Assembly (NCBI GenBank): GCA_016490735.1
Contig: JAEMWC010000047.1
Location: 1,041,001-1,105,000, forward strand
Origin: Pachyseris speciosa
Lineage: Eukaryota > Cnidaria > Anthozoa > Scleractinia > Pachyseridae
Length of the DNA stretch: 64,000 nt
Direction: 5' to 3'
Position 1 is the stretch's first letter, and every line of letters starts with the position of its first letter. This document shows, piece by piece, positions 10,488-22,664 of this stretch. The notes under the pieces are model-generated. The model was not told the DNA's origin, did not search any database, and saw only the letters and a program-made list of their open reading frames with translations. The position numbers were made by a program, and so were the translations under genes.

Positions 10488-12910
10488 TTTGGTTTGAAAT
10501 AACTCAGTTTTCTTACCCATTGTGCTATCAAATTCTGCCAATACTGTGCAGTGGCTGTAAAAGATTCGTTATGAAGTATTTTGAGATAATTGACCTTTTT
10601 CGATATGAGCGAGCACACATTACCATCACTATGGTAACACCGTTGCTTGGAAACTAATGAGAAAATAAAATTTGATCATCTGTCAAAAAGAGGTCAAGTG
10701 TTGACAGTATTTATATATCTTAATCTTAGAGAAAAGAGAGGTGAAGAGGAGAGGAAGAGAGAAAAACACAGGAAATGCACAAACTTCCTATGCCTGCAGG
10801 TAACGTTTTACACTCTCTTCATTTTAATATTCTGTAAATAAGCTTTTTGGTGAGGGAAAATTGTGAAATATTCATTAAATGAAATTTCATCTCAGTGCAA
10901 ACTCCTACACATTTCAATACTGGCATCATAAATAAAGTCTTTGTTGTACGTTGTTGGACTACACATTCACCCTCAAATCAGATGTTTTGCCTTCCCAATG
11001 CCTAATATCAGAGCTGCAGGTGTCATTTATGTGATCTCTATGTTTTTGATCAAAAGGTCTAAAGAAATGCCATTCATGCATGAATAAACTAGTTTGTTCT
11101 CTGAGATCTGGTGTGGAACTTTAAGCAAATAGTTTTTAGTGACAGTTTGCTGATTAAAGGGAGATTTTGATTTCAGTCTAAACAATTCCTAGTAGTCTTT
11201 TTTGGTACATTTGATTTTGTTTACAACAATTTTATGAAGGGAAGGGAAGGGAGGGAGACTAGTTGGGGAAATGTCTAAGGGGATGAAGGGGGACAGGGTT
11301 ATAATCAATGGACACTTTCAAATCCAGTAAGTAAACATAATTTTATTGTTTATCATAATCTTTGGGGAAACATACATGGTGCCAGGACAAAGAAAGAAGA
11401 CAAAAATAGAAGAAGATAAACCAGATAACTTTTTTCAGTCTTCAAATAGGAGAAGGAAGGAAGGAACTCAAATCAGGTGGGGAGAGTGTGGAATTTCCTG
11501 GGCATTATAACTGTTTTGGTTTGAAATAACTCAGTTTTCTTACCCATTGTGTCATCAAATTTTGCCAATACTGTGGTTGAGATAATTGGCCTTTTTTTAA
11601 ATGAGCGACCATGCATTGCCATTGCTATGGTAACACTGTTGCTTGGAAACTAATGAGAAAATAAACTTTGATCATCTGTCTAAAGATGTCAAGTGTTGAC
11701 AGTATTTATTTATCTTAGTCTTAGAGAAAACACAGGTGAAGAAGAGAGAAAGAGAGAAAACACAGGAAATGCACAAACGTCCTATGCCTGCAGGTAAAGT
11801 TTTACACTCCCTTCATTTTAATATTCATAAGCTTTTTGGTGTGGGAAAATTGTGAAATATTTAATCACATTTCATCTCAGTACAAACTCATACACATTTC
11901 GATGGGCAAAGTTGTTGTTGTTCTTGTTGTTGGTCTACACATTCACACCCAAATCAGATATTTTGCCTTCCCAATGCCTAATATCAAAGCTGCAGGTGTC
12001 ATTTACATAGTCTCCACGTTTTCGATCAAAAGTTCAAAAGAAAATAATGCTATTCACGCATGAATAAACTAGTTTGTTCTCTGAGATCTAGTGTGGAACT
12101 TAAGCAAAATTTAATAGGTTTTAGTGAGATTTGGATTTCAGTCTAAACAATGCCTAGTATTTTTTTTCATACATTTGATTTTGCTTTATACAACAATTTT
12201 ATGCAGGGAAGGGAGGGAGAGTAGTTGGAGAAATGGTTATAATCAATGGACACTTTCAAATCCAGTAACAGGATTGTTTTCTTTATCATAATCTTAGTGG
12301 AAGCATACATGGTGCCAGGACAAAGAAAGAAGACAAAATTCGAAGGAGACGAACCAGGTAACCTTTTTTAGTGTTAAAATAGGAGAAGGGGCAGCGTGTG
12401 GAACTTCCTGGACATTACAATACAACCTAATTTCTCTATTTCCTAATATCATTCCCAGTACTTTAGATTTGAGTACAAGTACAGCTTTCAAATTTCAAAC
12501 CAGTCACCTCCCAGAATCTTCACTCTTCCTTATTTCTTACTAGCAGATTTTTGAAAAGTCATACTCATAGTAAATTAAATCTCATACTCATAGTCAAATC
12601 TTAAGGTCCCTATTTTGAGTTCAGTCTAAACAAGTGTTCTTGGCTTGCAGTTACAGTGTCAATTTTTTGGACACATAAATGGTTTTGTTTTAAATTATGA
12701 CAATTTTGTGAAGGTGGAAGGTTGAGAGAAGAGTCGGGGGAATGTCTGGGGGGATTAAGAGGAGGAAGTGTTATGATGGACACTTTCAAATCCAAAAACA
12801 TATTTTTTTGTTTATCTCAATCTTAGATTTTCTTGGGCAGTGTTTACCAAGTAAACTTCTTCAGTTTTAAGAAAATAAAGGGGAAGGAAAGAAGGGAACC
12901 AGACGTGCTC
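10488..12910 (+). repeat. Tandem ~1.02-kb repeat, two copies plus a partial third
   Basis: TTGGTTTGAAATAACTCAG occurs at about 10490 and 11516, and the two units align over nearly their whole length. Shared blocks include GTAACACCGTTGCTTGG / GTAACACTGTTGCTTGG and CTATGCCTGCAGGTAA, as well as GGTGCCAGGACAAAGAAAG. A partial third copy begins near 12620 (CAGTCTAAACAAG) and runs through GGACACTTTCAAATCCA to about 12910. A fourth, dispersed copy is at 15885. The element is unidentified. The motif CCTGCAG|GTAA recurs like a splice donor, but I cannot assemble a convincing coding frame around it. Confidence 0.75.
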
Positions 12911-14543
12911 AAATCAGAATCAGTCTCATTTGCCAAGTTGAAGGCTTATAATTATGCAGTGCCGGAATATTTGCGTTCAGCAAAGGAGAACGCAATCTCT
13001 AATCTTGTGTTGGGTTACCTGTGGCACCCTTGTGCGTAAGGTTGCCTGTGTGTAAAGCCACGATTCTTTGAACTCCTAAAATTCCTGTGGTTGCTAAAAT
13101 TGCACCCCCACATTTTTTGCAGGCTGGGCCTTTTATGTAAAATGCACAGTCTCACTCTTTATAGCCTCGGCTTCGTGTAAGAAAGACTTGTTTGGTAAAT
13201 TGGGTTATGTTTCCAGAAAATATGCTTACCCCTACCACGAAGGGAATTTCGTTTAAGCCACCCCCGCCCCCCTCCCCCACCTTCCGGATTTTCCATTTTT
13301 TCACAAAAACTATAATCCCCTACCCCTCTGGAATTTGCAGAATTATTTAAAACACCCCCCAACCCCTCTGGAAAGTTTGCTCTTTAACAAGGAAGTGTTG
13401 CAGACATGAGTGTCGAGGCAATATTATCGGTTTTCTGTTTGAACAAAGGTAAAATAGTTGTTTGTAAATTACCTTGATGGACAGACATATTCTTAGCGTC
13501 CCAGTTAATCTCTTCTTATGGCCAAATTTTTAAATTCACCGCAAAGAAATCACCGCAAATTTCTTTGCGAATGCAATCGTCTTGAACAGAGATACGAAAC
13601 AATCACAACTTTCAGCGATAAAAGATAGCGCAATTTGGAAAACAAGTTCAACGCATGCAGTGCGAAATTCGTTGCAAAACATAAACTAGTGAGTCACGCT
13701 TTTCTCGGTCGGGAGAAAAGAAACTTGACAGTTAATCTTTGAATTTTTTCTCACATACTGGTGGCTCAGGGGAAAATAAAATCTGAACAAAAGATATCTT
13801 TCGTTGAATAATAATAAAATTATTGGCACATTACGTGATGTCAGACGGTTTCAAGTTTCTTTTGACATATGCAAATTTCAGCACTGAAGACAAAATTTGT
13901 CCTTCCACCAGCTGCAGTAAACTTCCAGTGTTTTTTTGCGGCTGTCATGAACATCTTCAGTCGATTTTAATGACACTAAAGACTTGTTTATAAGAATAGC
14001 AGGAGTTCATTTGGCAAAAGTTTCAGTACAGAATATTAGAACTGCGTAGTCCATGCTCGGGAATGTAATTCAATATTCTGTTCTAATACTCTGGAAAGGC
14101 CGCGGGAATCGCAGCTTCAGTAAATGACGAAAGATTTTTGTTGGTTAAGGTTTTTACTGTAGTAAATAAATCAACAGCTTTGCAAATACTTAGCGGATCA
14201 GGCACCGCGCAGGGGAGGGGCTGGGGGAGGGGGGTGGTTAAGCCCCCCCACTTTTCAACAGTACAATGTCTCGAGGGCAATCGCATGTTGAGTTGATCTT
14301 AGTGGATATGTTACTAATTGCCAGTCACAATTAGTTAAGCGAAAAGGTAATTAAATTCTTGTTTTAAAACACTGCTTTTTGTTGCTGAAAGTATATTTTT
14401 CACCACACCATGTTAATTTAAATGCATTTCTAGCCATTTCAGAGGACTTCAATTTTAAAATTTTCCGTTTGAGCATGCCCCCGGATCCCCTAGTTCACTC
14501 ATGCTAACGTGTTCAAAATGAGTAAATGCTAACGTGTTCAAAA
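12911..14543. other. No gene seen; C-rich low-complexity patches
   Basis: Patches of C-runs occur at about 13258-13385 (CCCCCGCCCCCCTCCCCCAC) and G-runs at 14212-14240. Otherwise the DNA is AT-rich and nondescript. Open frames across the C-runs owe their length to composition. Confidence 0.5.
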
Positions 14544-14886
14544 AAAAAAAATGCGTGAAGCGCCTGTTTCTCAGCAAAAAAATATATTGCTAATTAATAG
14601 TATTAGACAAAGGGTTCCACTGACAAGATTTGAGGGATTTAGCCGTGCGAGAAAACATTCTCTGGCTTTTTTTAATTTTTCCATACATTCGTCTGTAATT
14701 TTTTGCCGCGGGCTGAAAAATTCCCGGGAAAAAATAACAGACGAATGTATGGAAAATTAAAAAAGCCAGAGAAAGTTTTGTGGCATTGCTAAATCCCTTA
14801 AAATTTGTCAGTGGAACCCTTTGCCTAGTACCATTAACTAGCAATATAACTTTTTGCTGAGAAACAAGCGCTTCACGCGTTTTTTT
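14544..14886. repeat. Foldback MITE, ~155-bp arms
   Basis: The left arm starts AAAAATGCGTGAAGCGC and the right arm ends GCGCTTCACGCGTTTTTTT. The arms pair through TTTCTCAGCAAAAA, GGGTTCCACTGACAAG, GGCTTTTTTTAATTTT and CCATACATTCGTCTG. They meet around TTGCCGCGGGCTGAAAAATT (~14702-14721). The open frames on the two strands mirror each other. It has no coding capacity, and the flanking A-run obscures any target duplication. Confidence 0.75.
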
Positions 14887-14974
14887 GACGACGGAATTGC
14901 ATACAAACACTGTAATTTGTGTTCTTTTTGCCTACCCGCCAAGATGGCGCCTGAAACCGTGATAAGACCTATTG

Positions 14975-15802
14975 AGTTGTCATTCTTAGTTTCCATTGTG
15001 AAACGGATCGTCGGCTTTTGACTATTGAGGTGTTGTAAGAAAGAGTCAAATTTGTTACGATTTAAGATGGTAAAGGTGTCATCCACATAGCGTTTCCAGG
15101 TCTTAGGTGTACAGGGCGTGGATGTCAAATCTTGCTCTTCAAAACCCTCCATGTAGAGGTTAGCTATCACTGCGGATACCGGGCTACCCATGGCTGCTCC
15201 TTCTTGCTGTTCGTAAATCAGTCCATCATACTGGAAGTATGTGGATCTGAGAACGAAACTCAAGAGGTCTGCAATCTGCGTAGGTGTTAGAGTCATGCGG
15301 TTGGCAAGGCACGGGTCAGCTTCTAGTTTTCGCAGTGCAGTCTGTACTGCTCCTTGATTACAACGTTCGTGAACAGCGACTCTACGTCGAAAGACACCAT
15401 GATCTCGTTTTCTAGTACCCTTTCACCGTTCACAATGGACACAAAATGAGCTGAATTGTCAACTGTGTACTCTGAGTTCCCTGTTAGGGGGATAATACAT
15501 CGGCTAGGTAGGAAGACATCATAAGCAAAGGTGTTTACACAAGAGACTATAGGTCTCAGTGGTGTGTTGGCCTTGTGTATCTTGGTAAGGCCATAAATTC
15601 TAGGTGGTTGCTTATGCTTGGGCTTGATCTTGTTATACACAGAATCTGTCACAAATCTGTCACATGTGAGTATAAGAAGCACCTTGGCTGGTGGTGACCA
15701 ATCACCAGCAGCCACGGTGCTTCTTATACTCACACGCAGCCAGTCGACACCATCGCCTGATGAAGACCAGCAGTATAGCGGTCGAAACGTCGCGATCCAC
15801 AT
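14975..15802 (-). pseudogene. Penelope-like reverse transcriptase, broken
   Basis: The enzyme copies the element RNA into DNA at the target. Visible RT blocks are PPRIYGLTKIHK (fingers), NSAHFVSIVNGE, VSFDVESLFT (motif A, aspartate present), AAMGSPVSAVIANLYMEGFE (motif B) and RYVDDTF (motif C, both aspartates present). The frame shifts between the motif A and motif B blocks near 15310, where the 15802-15323 piece runs into a stop. The N-terminal ~50 codons of that piece translate the terminal repeat and are not real protein. The RT core is therefore recognisable but not expressible. Confidence 0.75.
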
Positions 15803-15880
15803 CTTTGTGACTCAATCGTGAGGCAAAAGATTAACTCAGCTATCATTTGAAACCACGATGACGAACACCTTTCATAATAT
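14975..15880 (-). mobile_element. Penelope-like element fragment, 5' part
   Basis: Minus-strand coding pieces 15802-15323 and 15296-14975 match Penelope-like RTs: PPRIYGLTKIHKANTPLRP, FDVESLFTNVVI, EQQEGAAMGSPVSAV and WKRYVDDTFTIL. The matching element at 39.8-41.1 kb carries the same RT core and a GIY-YIG domain. Here the frame breaks off after FTMETKNDN (near 14975), so the C-terminal nuclease is missing. The 5' end (15880) is the element's terminal repeat (TGAGTTAATCTTTTGCCTC on the minus strand). The terminus doubles back on itself: a block including GTGAGTATAAGAAGCAC is repeated in inverted orientation around 15663-15735. Confidence 0.8.
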
Positions 15881-15884
15881 TATT

Positions 15885-16354
15885 CTATACAAGTCATGTT
15901 CTAAAAAAGGATACCTATTTTGGTTTGAAATAAGTCGGTTTTCTTACCCATTATGTTATCAAATTTCACCAATATTGTGGCTGTGAAAGATCTGTTATGA
16001 AGTATTTTGAGATAATTGACCTTTTTCGATATGAGCGACCATGCATTACCGTCGCTATGATAACACTGTTGCTTGGAAACTAATGAGAAAATAAAATTTG
16101 ATCATATATCGAGAAGATGTTGTCAAGTGTTGACAGTATTTATTTATCTTAATCTTAGAGAAAATACAGGCGAACATTATAAATAGAGGAAGAGAGAAAA
16201 CACAGGAAATGCACAAACTTCCTATGCTTGGATGTAAAGTTTTACACTCCCTTTATTTTAATGTTATGTAATAAGCTTTTTGGTGTGGGAAAATTGTGAA
16301 ATATTCAATCGAATTTCATCTCAGTACAAACTCTTACACATTTTAATAGTGGCA
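15885..16354 (+). repeat. Dispersed copy of the ~1-kb repeat
   Basis: It matches 10440-10920, starting ATTCTATACAAGTCATG and continuing TTGGTTTGAAATAAGTCG, TTGACAGTATTTATTTATC and CACAGGAAATGCACAAAC. It ends at TTTAATAGTGGCAT, where the LINE fragment begins, so the LINE appears to have inserted into this repeat. Confidence 0.7.
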
Positions 16355-17831
16355 TTAAATGCTGCCAAATCTGAAGCGATGTGGCTTGGAAAAAATGCTA
16401 GCAGACAGGACACGCCTTTTGATGTTAAGTGGCCACCAAGACCTATTTGTGTATTTAAGGGACATCTTTCTCATATAATCATATATTCTGTGAAACAGAA
16501 AATTTCATATCCAAAATATGCAAACTGAAGAATCTGCTTAACATCTGGTCACAACGAGATCTATCTTTGTATGGGAGAATATTGATTGTCAAGACCTTGG
16601 GATTATCAAAATGAATATACTCAAGCGCTTGTGTTCCAACACCAAGACAGCTGATGGACATTGTTAATAAATTGGTTATAAATTTTATATGGAATGAAAA
16701 AAACCCAAGGATTAAAAGAGACACACTGATTGGACCAAAAGATGAAAGCAGCCTTGATTTACCAGATTGTAAGATAATCACTAAATCTCTTCATTGTGTC
16801 TGGGCAAAAAGAATGAAAGAAGGGATGGGAAAACAATGGATGGAAATCCCATCTTTCTACTTACAAAACGTAGGTGGCCCCTTTAGTTTTTATTGCAGTT
16901 ACGGTCTAGTGCTCCTTAATCTTCGCAAGATACCACCTTTCTAGGTCAACATTATAAGATCGTAGACTGAAGTGCAGGAAACATGCACTGAAGATTTTGG
17001 TCAAAATAATGTTAGAGATATCATCTTGTGGAATGATAAAAATATTACAGTAGATGGAAATTCATTATACTGGAAAGAGTGGCATGATACTGGAGTAGAA
17101 GAAATAGGTGACCTTTTAGGTGAAAGCAACTGCTTCTTAAATTGCCAACAATTTTGTATAACAGTTGTCTTTAAACCACCCTTCACTATGTTTTATGGGC
17201 TGATTTCCGCCATACTCAGTAAATGGAAGCAAACTCTCAGATCTAGTATAAATACGACAGCCAACAAGCAGAAAGATCTGTTCAACTTGAATCTTTCATT
17301 AATGTATGCACTTGTAAGAATAGTTATAAATTACTTACCCAGAAGAAATTTTGCGAACCCTTAGCTAGTGCCAGGTTATGTACACTAGGGATAGAGTATG
17401 GTAAACTGGATGCAATTTTCTCGCTTCCCTTTCTTTTAACAATGGAAACGAAATTAAGGATGTTTCAGTATAAAACAATGCACAATATTTTACCTTATGG
17501 AAACAGGTTATATATGATGAAAATACTTAATTTCCCATTGTGTCATTACTGTAATTTAAAAGAGAAACTGCCGCATAATGCTAATTGAGTGTAATATTTT
17601 TGGGCTAAAGCTATTAACTGGTCGAACCATCAATTAAGAATAAGATTATTGCACAAAGAGCATTTTTTCAGTCTAAGGGGCAAATGAATAAGTTGAATTC
17701 TGTATGAAAACCTTTTCTCTCTTTTTGATAAGTTTTGTAAGATAGCTTAACATAGTAATCTAGTGCAAGTCTACCTGTTTTGTCATATGGTCTAATTTTG
17801 TATTAAATATATTGACTCCTAAAAAAAAAAA
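16355..17831 (+). mobile_element. 5'-truncated LINE (L1/Tx1-like C-terminus) with poly-A
   Basis: Pieces in order: NAAKSEAMWLGK with WPPRPICVFKG, NFIWNEKNPRIKRDTL with LDLPD (16654-16944), ILWNDKNITVDGNSLYWKEW with FKPPFTMFYGLISA (16972-17364), and KLRMFQYKTMHNILPYGN with CHYCNLKE (to ~17600). This arrangement, including the late Cys pair, is the post-RT region of L1/Tx1-clade non-LTR retrotransposons. The catalytic RT and endonuclease lie upstream and are absent, as expected of target-primed 5' truncation. The 3' end is CTCC(T)A11 at 17820-17831. Several stops and frameshifts show it is an old dead copy. Confidence 0.75.
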
Positions 17832-18330
17832 GAGAGAGGGAGGTTTTTCACCGGGTACTCCGGCTTTTCCCTCTCCTCAATATTTAGTACATCAAACTTT
17901 TCGTCAATATTTACGGGGAAATATTAAACTTTTACACTTTTTTTTATCAGTTCAAGGAATTATAAACATATCAAAAACATTTTTAATTCATATTGAGCCT
18001 CCTAGGTAGCTGTGATTGTAAAATATTGAAAGCATGGACGATTAACACATGACGAGTTTTTCATAGTTCGCAAAATATGTTCACACTGTGTTTTTTTTTT
18101 TTGCTCAATTACAAGAGAGCAGCCGGGGCCAAAAATGGCTCCAATGCAATGATTTTGTAATAAATACCACATAAAAAGAAGTTTTTATATCACCAATTGA
18201 TATGTTTTTCAAAGCTTGCGGTTTGTTGTTGCCTTGGTGTATGTGAACGGAAATTCTAAGGAAATGTTCAGAGAAATATTTCTTCTTTTCTGTTTTTCGA
18301 ATAACATTTTCAGTCTCTATTGTTTCCAGC
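17832..18330. other. No gene seen
   Basis: AT-rich DNA between the LINE tail and the left arm of the large inverted repeat. It holds a T-run at 18092-18104 and nothing else that I can name. Confidence 0.5.
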
Positions 18331-19280
18331 TTTGGACTTAAGAGCGGATGTCTGTAAATATCGACCAGAAGTAGGAATTACAAAAATTTCGGAAAATCCG
18401 AAAAAAAATCTGTGGACTACCCTATAGGTATTCTGTTAATGAAAATATAAATTTTACTTTTATCAGATGAATATTTTGGTCATATGGATAGTGTCAAGTT
18501 CGGGCGCTTTATAACCTCTGCCAGATCGCTTTTTTCGAGGCCGTAGACCGGGCTACGGAAAGAGCTCGATTTGAATCTAATTGAAATATCATTCAAGCCA
18601 CAAAGCTTCTGATCGCATTTAAGAGGTTTGAACACGCATTTTGAATGGCAGTGCCCTTGAATTGATTGCTACTGGAATATTTTACAGATTTTTAAATATT
18701 TACAAAATTTTGAGGATTTCGCGGGAGTAAAATTTTGTCGAAATTCGAAGGCCAAAAATCACACCCGGTACCTAATTTCAAACAACAAAAACCATTCTAC
18801 ATTAAAAAGCAACCTCAAAGCTTTCAAAGCTTTCAAAGTTTTTGAAAGTTTTTGAAACTTTGGGCAACATATGAAATGAATTTTTGGGAACGCGAAATTC
18901 ACGGAGCACTTGAGTGAAATTTGACCCTTCTGACTTGACAGTTTTCAGGTTCGGCGCGACACAAATCAATACTCAAACCAATATTTCAGCCAAAATAAGT
19001 GTAATTTGGGCAATCTCAAGTCTTACAGCTATATATACATACTTCATAGACATTGAATACAAAATTTACAACAATTTTCAGCCGAAATGAACTCATATCC
19101 CAGCTTTTAGGTACTAAACTTGCCTCGCCAAGTAAATGTGAACATGCACTGGACCAAGTTCTTGTCACTCAAATCCAATAGTTCAAAATCTACACCAAAT
19201 ATCTATCCTGTGTAATATATAAGCAGGTGCACGATATGTTTCTTTGTACCTTTTGTCCTTGTTCGTCCTCATTTCCGCAG
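18331..19280 (+). repeat. Left arm of a large inverted repeat
   Basis: It starts TTTGGACTTAAGAGCGGATG. The reverse complement of this arm is found at 23139-24022: GAGCGGATGTCTGTAAATAT, TCTGTGGACTACCCTA, TTTATAACCTCTGCCAGATC, CAGTTTTCAGGTTCGGCGCG and CTTGTTCGTCCTCAT all pair. The arms are roughly 90% identical by eye. They may be the ends of one large DNA element of about 5.7 kb, or two copies of one repeat in opposite orientation. The spacer encodes no recognisable transposase. Confidence 0.8.
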
Positions 19281-19720
19281 ATACTACCAGCGAAAATCTA
19301 CGTATCACGAGTAATTTGAGATTGTGTTGCATAACATAACAAACGGAGATCGAACCCAGGACCCGGGACACAGGCACTTCGTCTACATGAGCTTGTTAGG
19401 AAAAAATAAATTTTAGATTGAAAGAAAAAAATGCAAATCACAATAGAACACTGATAACCTGAACTCGGCAGACTTCCCCTGCTCACTTGCCTGATTAGAT
19501 GCCTCTTTTCTTGCAGTACAGTAGTCTTTATAGATCGTTTTCACCGTCACGCAAAAAACCCGGCGTTCAAGAATAAATTCCGAAACCGTTCCATGAAAGA
19601 AGCCAAGAAAATGAGACTCGACAAAAGACTAGCAAATGAGAAATTTCACAAGCCTCAGATCTGTGTGGCACACTGTTTCTGAGTTATCTGCCTAAACTTT
19701 TAATTTTCACGCAACTTTAA

Positions 19721-20730
19721 CCCATTGGCACCCGTGCCGGCCAAAACCGGCCGTAAAAGACTCCCATGCTTCAAAACATTGCAACTTTCTCAATCGCACA
19801 AATATTGCCTTAACTGTTAGTTGTGAGCACGAAATGGAATGCCCTTTAAATTTGGATATCCAATAAATGCAAGAAACGTAGCGATTTTTACCAAATATGG
19901 CCTTTTAAGTTTGGACAAGAACGAAACTGACCGTTTTTAACGTCAAAGAGAAACCACAAAAATGTCCCTTTTTGCCTTCATGTTTTTTAAGGAAAGTGCC
20001 GAAAAACCAAACTTCAACCATCATAACGAAATTCAGTCCTTTATCTAGCTTAGAAATGACTTTTTTTGTTCATATTCTCCTCCCTAGCGTAGATACAGCC
20101 TTTTGTTCCAGTGCATTCGGGCCTTTCCGCCATTTTCAACATCTAGACCACATTGAATGCTGGGAAATGACGAGAATTTTTGACAGCACCCGTTCCTTCT
20201 CCCAATTCTTTCACATATAAACTAAGTCTACAGCCACTCCGACCTACTGCCAAAAATTCCTGCTTGTGGTCATCTTCAGTACTCAGAAATTCCAAAATAT
20301 GTGGCGGTAGGTCGAGAAATTCATCAATAGTCGAGTCCCAAAGGTACTAAGTGTTCGACCAGCCAAATTCCCAGTTCGTCGAGTAACAAGCCAAATTCAA
20401 CAACAAAGTACATCACCTTGTTCGATTCTTTGTGAAAGTGGACTCTTAGCTACCGTCACGCTTAATGATGCTCATCAGGCAGCCGCTAAAGATGAAAAAT
20501 GTCTGTAAATTTAGCAGAAATCGCAAGCAAACCGAACTTGGGCCATTGTTGTCGCTTCACGGATAAAAAATAGCTACTTCAAAATGACGTTTTCAGAAAC
20601 CTTGAGCCTCTAGTGGCTTAGGACAGCACCACTTTTCCCTGGTAGTTCAAATAAAGAGTCACGAATTGCTATTCATCGTTTATAGGTGGAAAATCACTCC
20701 GAAATGTAAAAACAGCCGGTAGTCAATGGG
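19721..20730. mobile_element. TTAA-flanked MITE (piggyBac-like candidate), 1010 bp
   Basis: TTAA at 19717-19720 is followed by CCCATTGGCACCCG. The right end reads CGGTAGTCAATGGG followed by TTAA (20731-20734). A TTAA target with terminal CCC...GGG is the hallmark of piggyBac elements. No transposase frame is present, so it would be non-autonomous. The terminus resembles that of the 27056-28049 element (CCCTTTGACTCCC). Because TTAA is palindromic, a 3-bp TTA/TAA duplication with slightly longer ends is also possible. It sits in the spacer between the two large inverted arms. Confidence 0.7.
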
Positions 20731-20734
20731 TTAA

Positions 20735-22392
20735 AGAGCTTTGTAATTGTATGCAGACGCCATATACACTGAAGTAAGTACATGTACAAGTAAGGTACCA
20801 AAAAATCAACCAATACAGTATACATTAACTTATGCGATAAAAGGGTTTTTCTTTTTGTTTCTGAGCTACTATACATATACATATTCGAATTCTTGAAATG
20901 TTTTAACTGCTGAAAATCATAAGGGAAAACTATTTTTCAGCCACACAGCTGACCTATCTTGGTCATGCACTTTGAAAATTTCCGTTCTTTAAAAACTAAA
21001 GACGCTAAGGAACTGGAAACTTGAGAAAATAATTATTTGTAAGTTATCTTCAACCTGATGTAAATAAAAACTCAGAAAACCTTGCTATTTTGATTTTAGA
21101 ATTTGATGACGTCATGGTAGGAAAGTAAACCACGCCCTGACTCGTAGCACTTATTCGAACTGTAACTTTTACCGACAGCGCCATCCGATACCACAATCCT
21201 GGCGGTGCTTCGGGCAAATCGACATTTCAAAGCTCGAGTCATGAAATTAATATATACCTCGAATAAAAATGAAAATAAACATAATGGGCACTGCAATTTA
21301 GCTATATCAGGAGCGCATGGGTATATTCATTGCCCGACTGAGGAAATATTGCAAGAATCACTTAGGGGCAAGGGTAACAGTTATATTCTTTCCGGTGCAG
21401 TCGATGTCCACCTTCGCATTCCAAGACGCGAGAGACAATAGCAAAATACATTCCAAAGGGAGAGTTTTTTTCTTTCTTTCTTTTTTTTTTTTTTTTTCAT
21501 CATAGAGGAGAGCAGATGCTTATTGCTTTGATAGGTGATCGTTCATAGCACGAATTTTGCCAGCAAAGGAAGTAAAGGTAAAATTTATGGGCAAAATGTT
21601 ATATCGCAAGATATATTTTCAGTCCCAAGTTTATTCACAATCCTCAAGATATTCTCAAGGACCAGCCTTGTTTTATTTCCAGCTCCTTTGGGAATGAGTG
21701 CAAAAGTGTGCTGGTTCCCTCAGCATGTTATCAAATCTATTTTTATTCGCAGGCTACCTTGTCTTACCGGGGACTACCGTAGAAGTACGAAGTCCTTTAT
21801 TCTTAAACAGCCAAATAATCGTCATGAACAGCTATCAGAATGCAGAATATCAGCACCTTGAGCCTAAAAGTTGACTGTTATTCAGAACTTAGTTCCGGTT
21901 GTATGTTGTGTAGAACTTGGGTATGGAACTGAAGAAACTGCCATAAAACCGGGTCGGGTAAAAGATTTTTCTTCATTCCTACAGCGTATATCTTCATCTC
22001 AGTATGCTGTGGGGACTGGCCATTAATTATTTCAGAGGAAGAGTGCAAAAAATAAAAATAGAATAAAACTGAATTTCTTGGGGAATGTGCATGAATATTC
22101 CTTATCTTGGCCAATCAGCAAGCACTTTATAATTCCTGGTTGCTCTTTCACTTGATAAAATACCAAAAAGATCAGACCGAGAGCAAGGAAATCGCATGTA
22201 GAGTGTTATACATTAGCTGTAGCTTGCAAAAAAGCGTTATACGCTTTTGACACCCGTTGATTAATAAATCAAGTTATGAGGCAATCAGTAAACTTATTTA
22301 TTTTTACCTGGTTTGCAACTCCGGTGCGCGCGTGCACAACACCATAGTACAGCTTATGAAACACGAGAGTAAAAAGGTGTGTCTAAACCTTA
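20735..22392. other. Spacer DNA without recognisable gene
   Basis: AT-rich DNA with a T-run at 21481-21497. Several frames of 60-110 codons are open but lack recognisable motifs. 21535-21861 on the plus strand is the longest (108 codons), of ordinary composition and without splice context. Confidence 0.4.
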
Positions 22393-22664
22393 CCAATCCT
22401 CGCTAATATCAGCTCTGCTTCCGTCTTCAAACTACAGTTAGCAATACTGACTTGTAGGGTGTCTGTCAGAGTGCAGCTCGATTGACCGGTTACAGTCTCT
22501 GATACGCACGTACTCAGTGCGCCCGGGTATTTCGTACTTGAACCGAACTTTCCCCCAACCAAAGCTCCATATTCGCATGCTGTATCGTCCACATTAGCGA
22601 GCAGATGTGTTCTAGCTGGCAATGAAGCTTTTTTTTTTTCAGCGTAGAGAAAACTATACAGCAC
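22393..22664 (-). CDS. Candidate Cys-containing exon, unknown product
   Basis: A minus-strand frame of about 85 codons has the composition of a secreted or extracellular domain: CEYGALVGGKFG, ALSTCVSETVTGQSSCTLTD and IANCSLKTEAELI, with four or more cysteines and a potential N-glycosylation site (NCS). It ends at GGATTG|GTAAGG, a good splice donor at 22391. A candidate acceptor (TTCATTGCCAG) lies near 22613. It lies in the spacer of the large inverted repeat. I do not recognise the family. It could be one exon of a gene leaving the neighbourhood or a chance frame; I favour an exon only weakly. Confidence 0.35.

Noticed and set aside
13159..13362. Gly-rich minus-strand ORF (GGGGGRGW)
   Set aside because: Translation of a C-run patch; compositional artefact.
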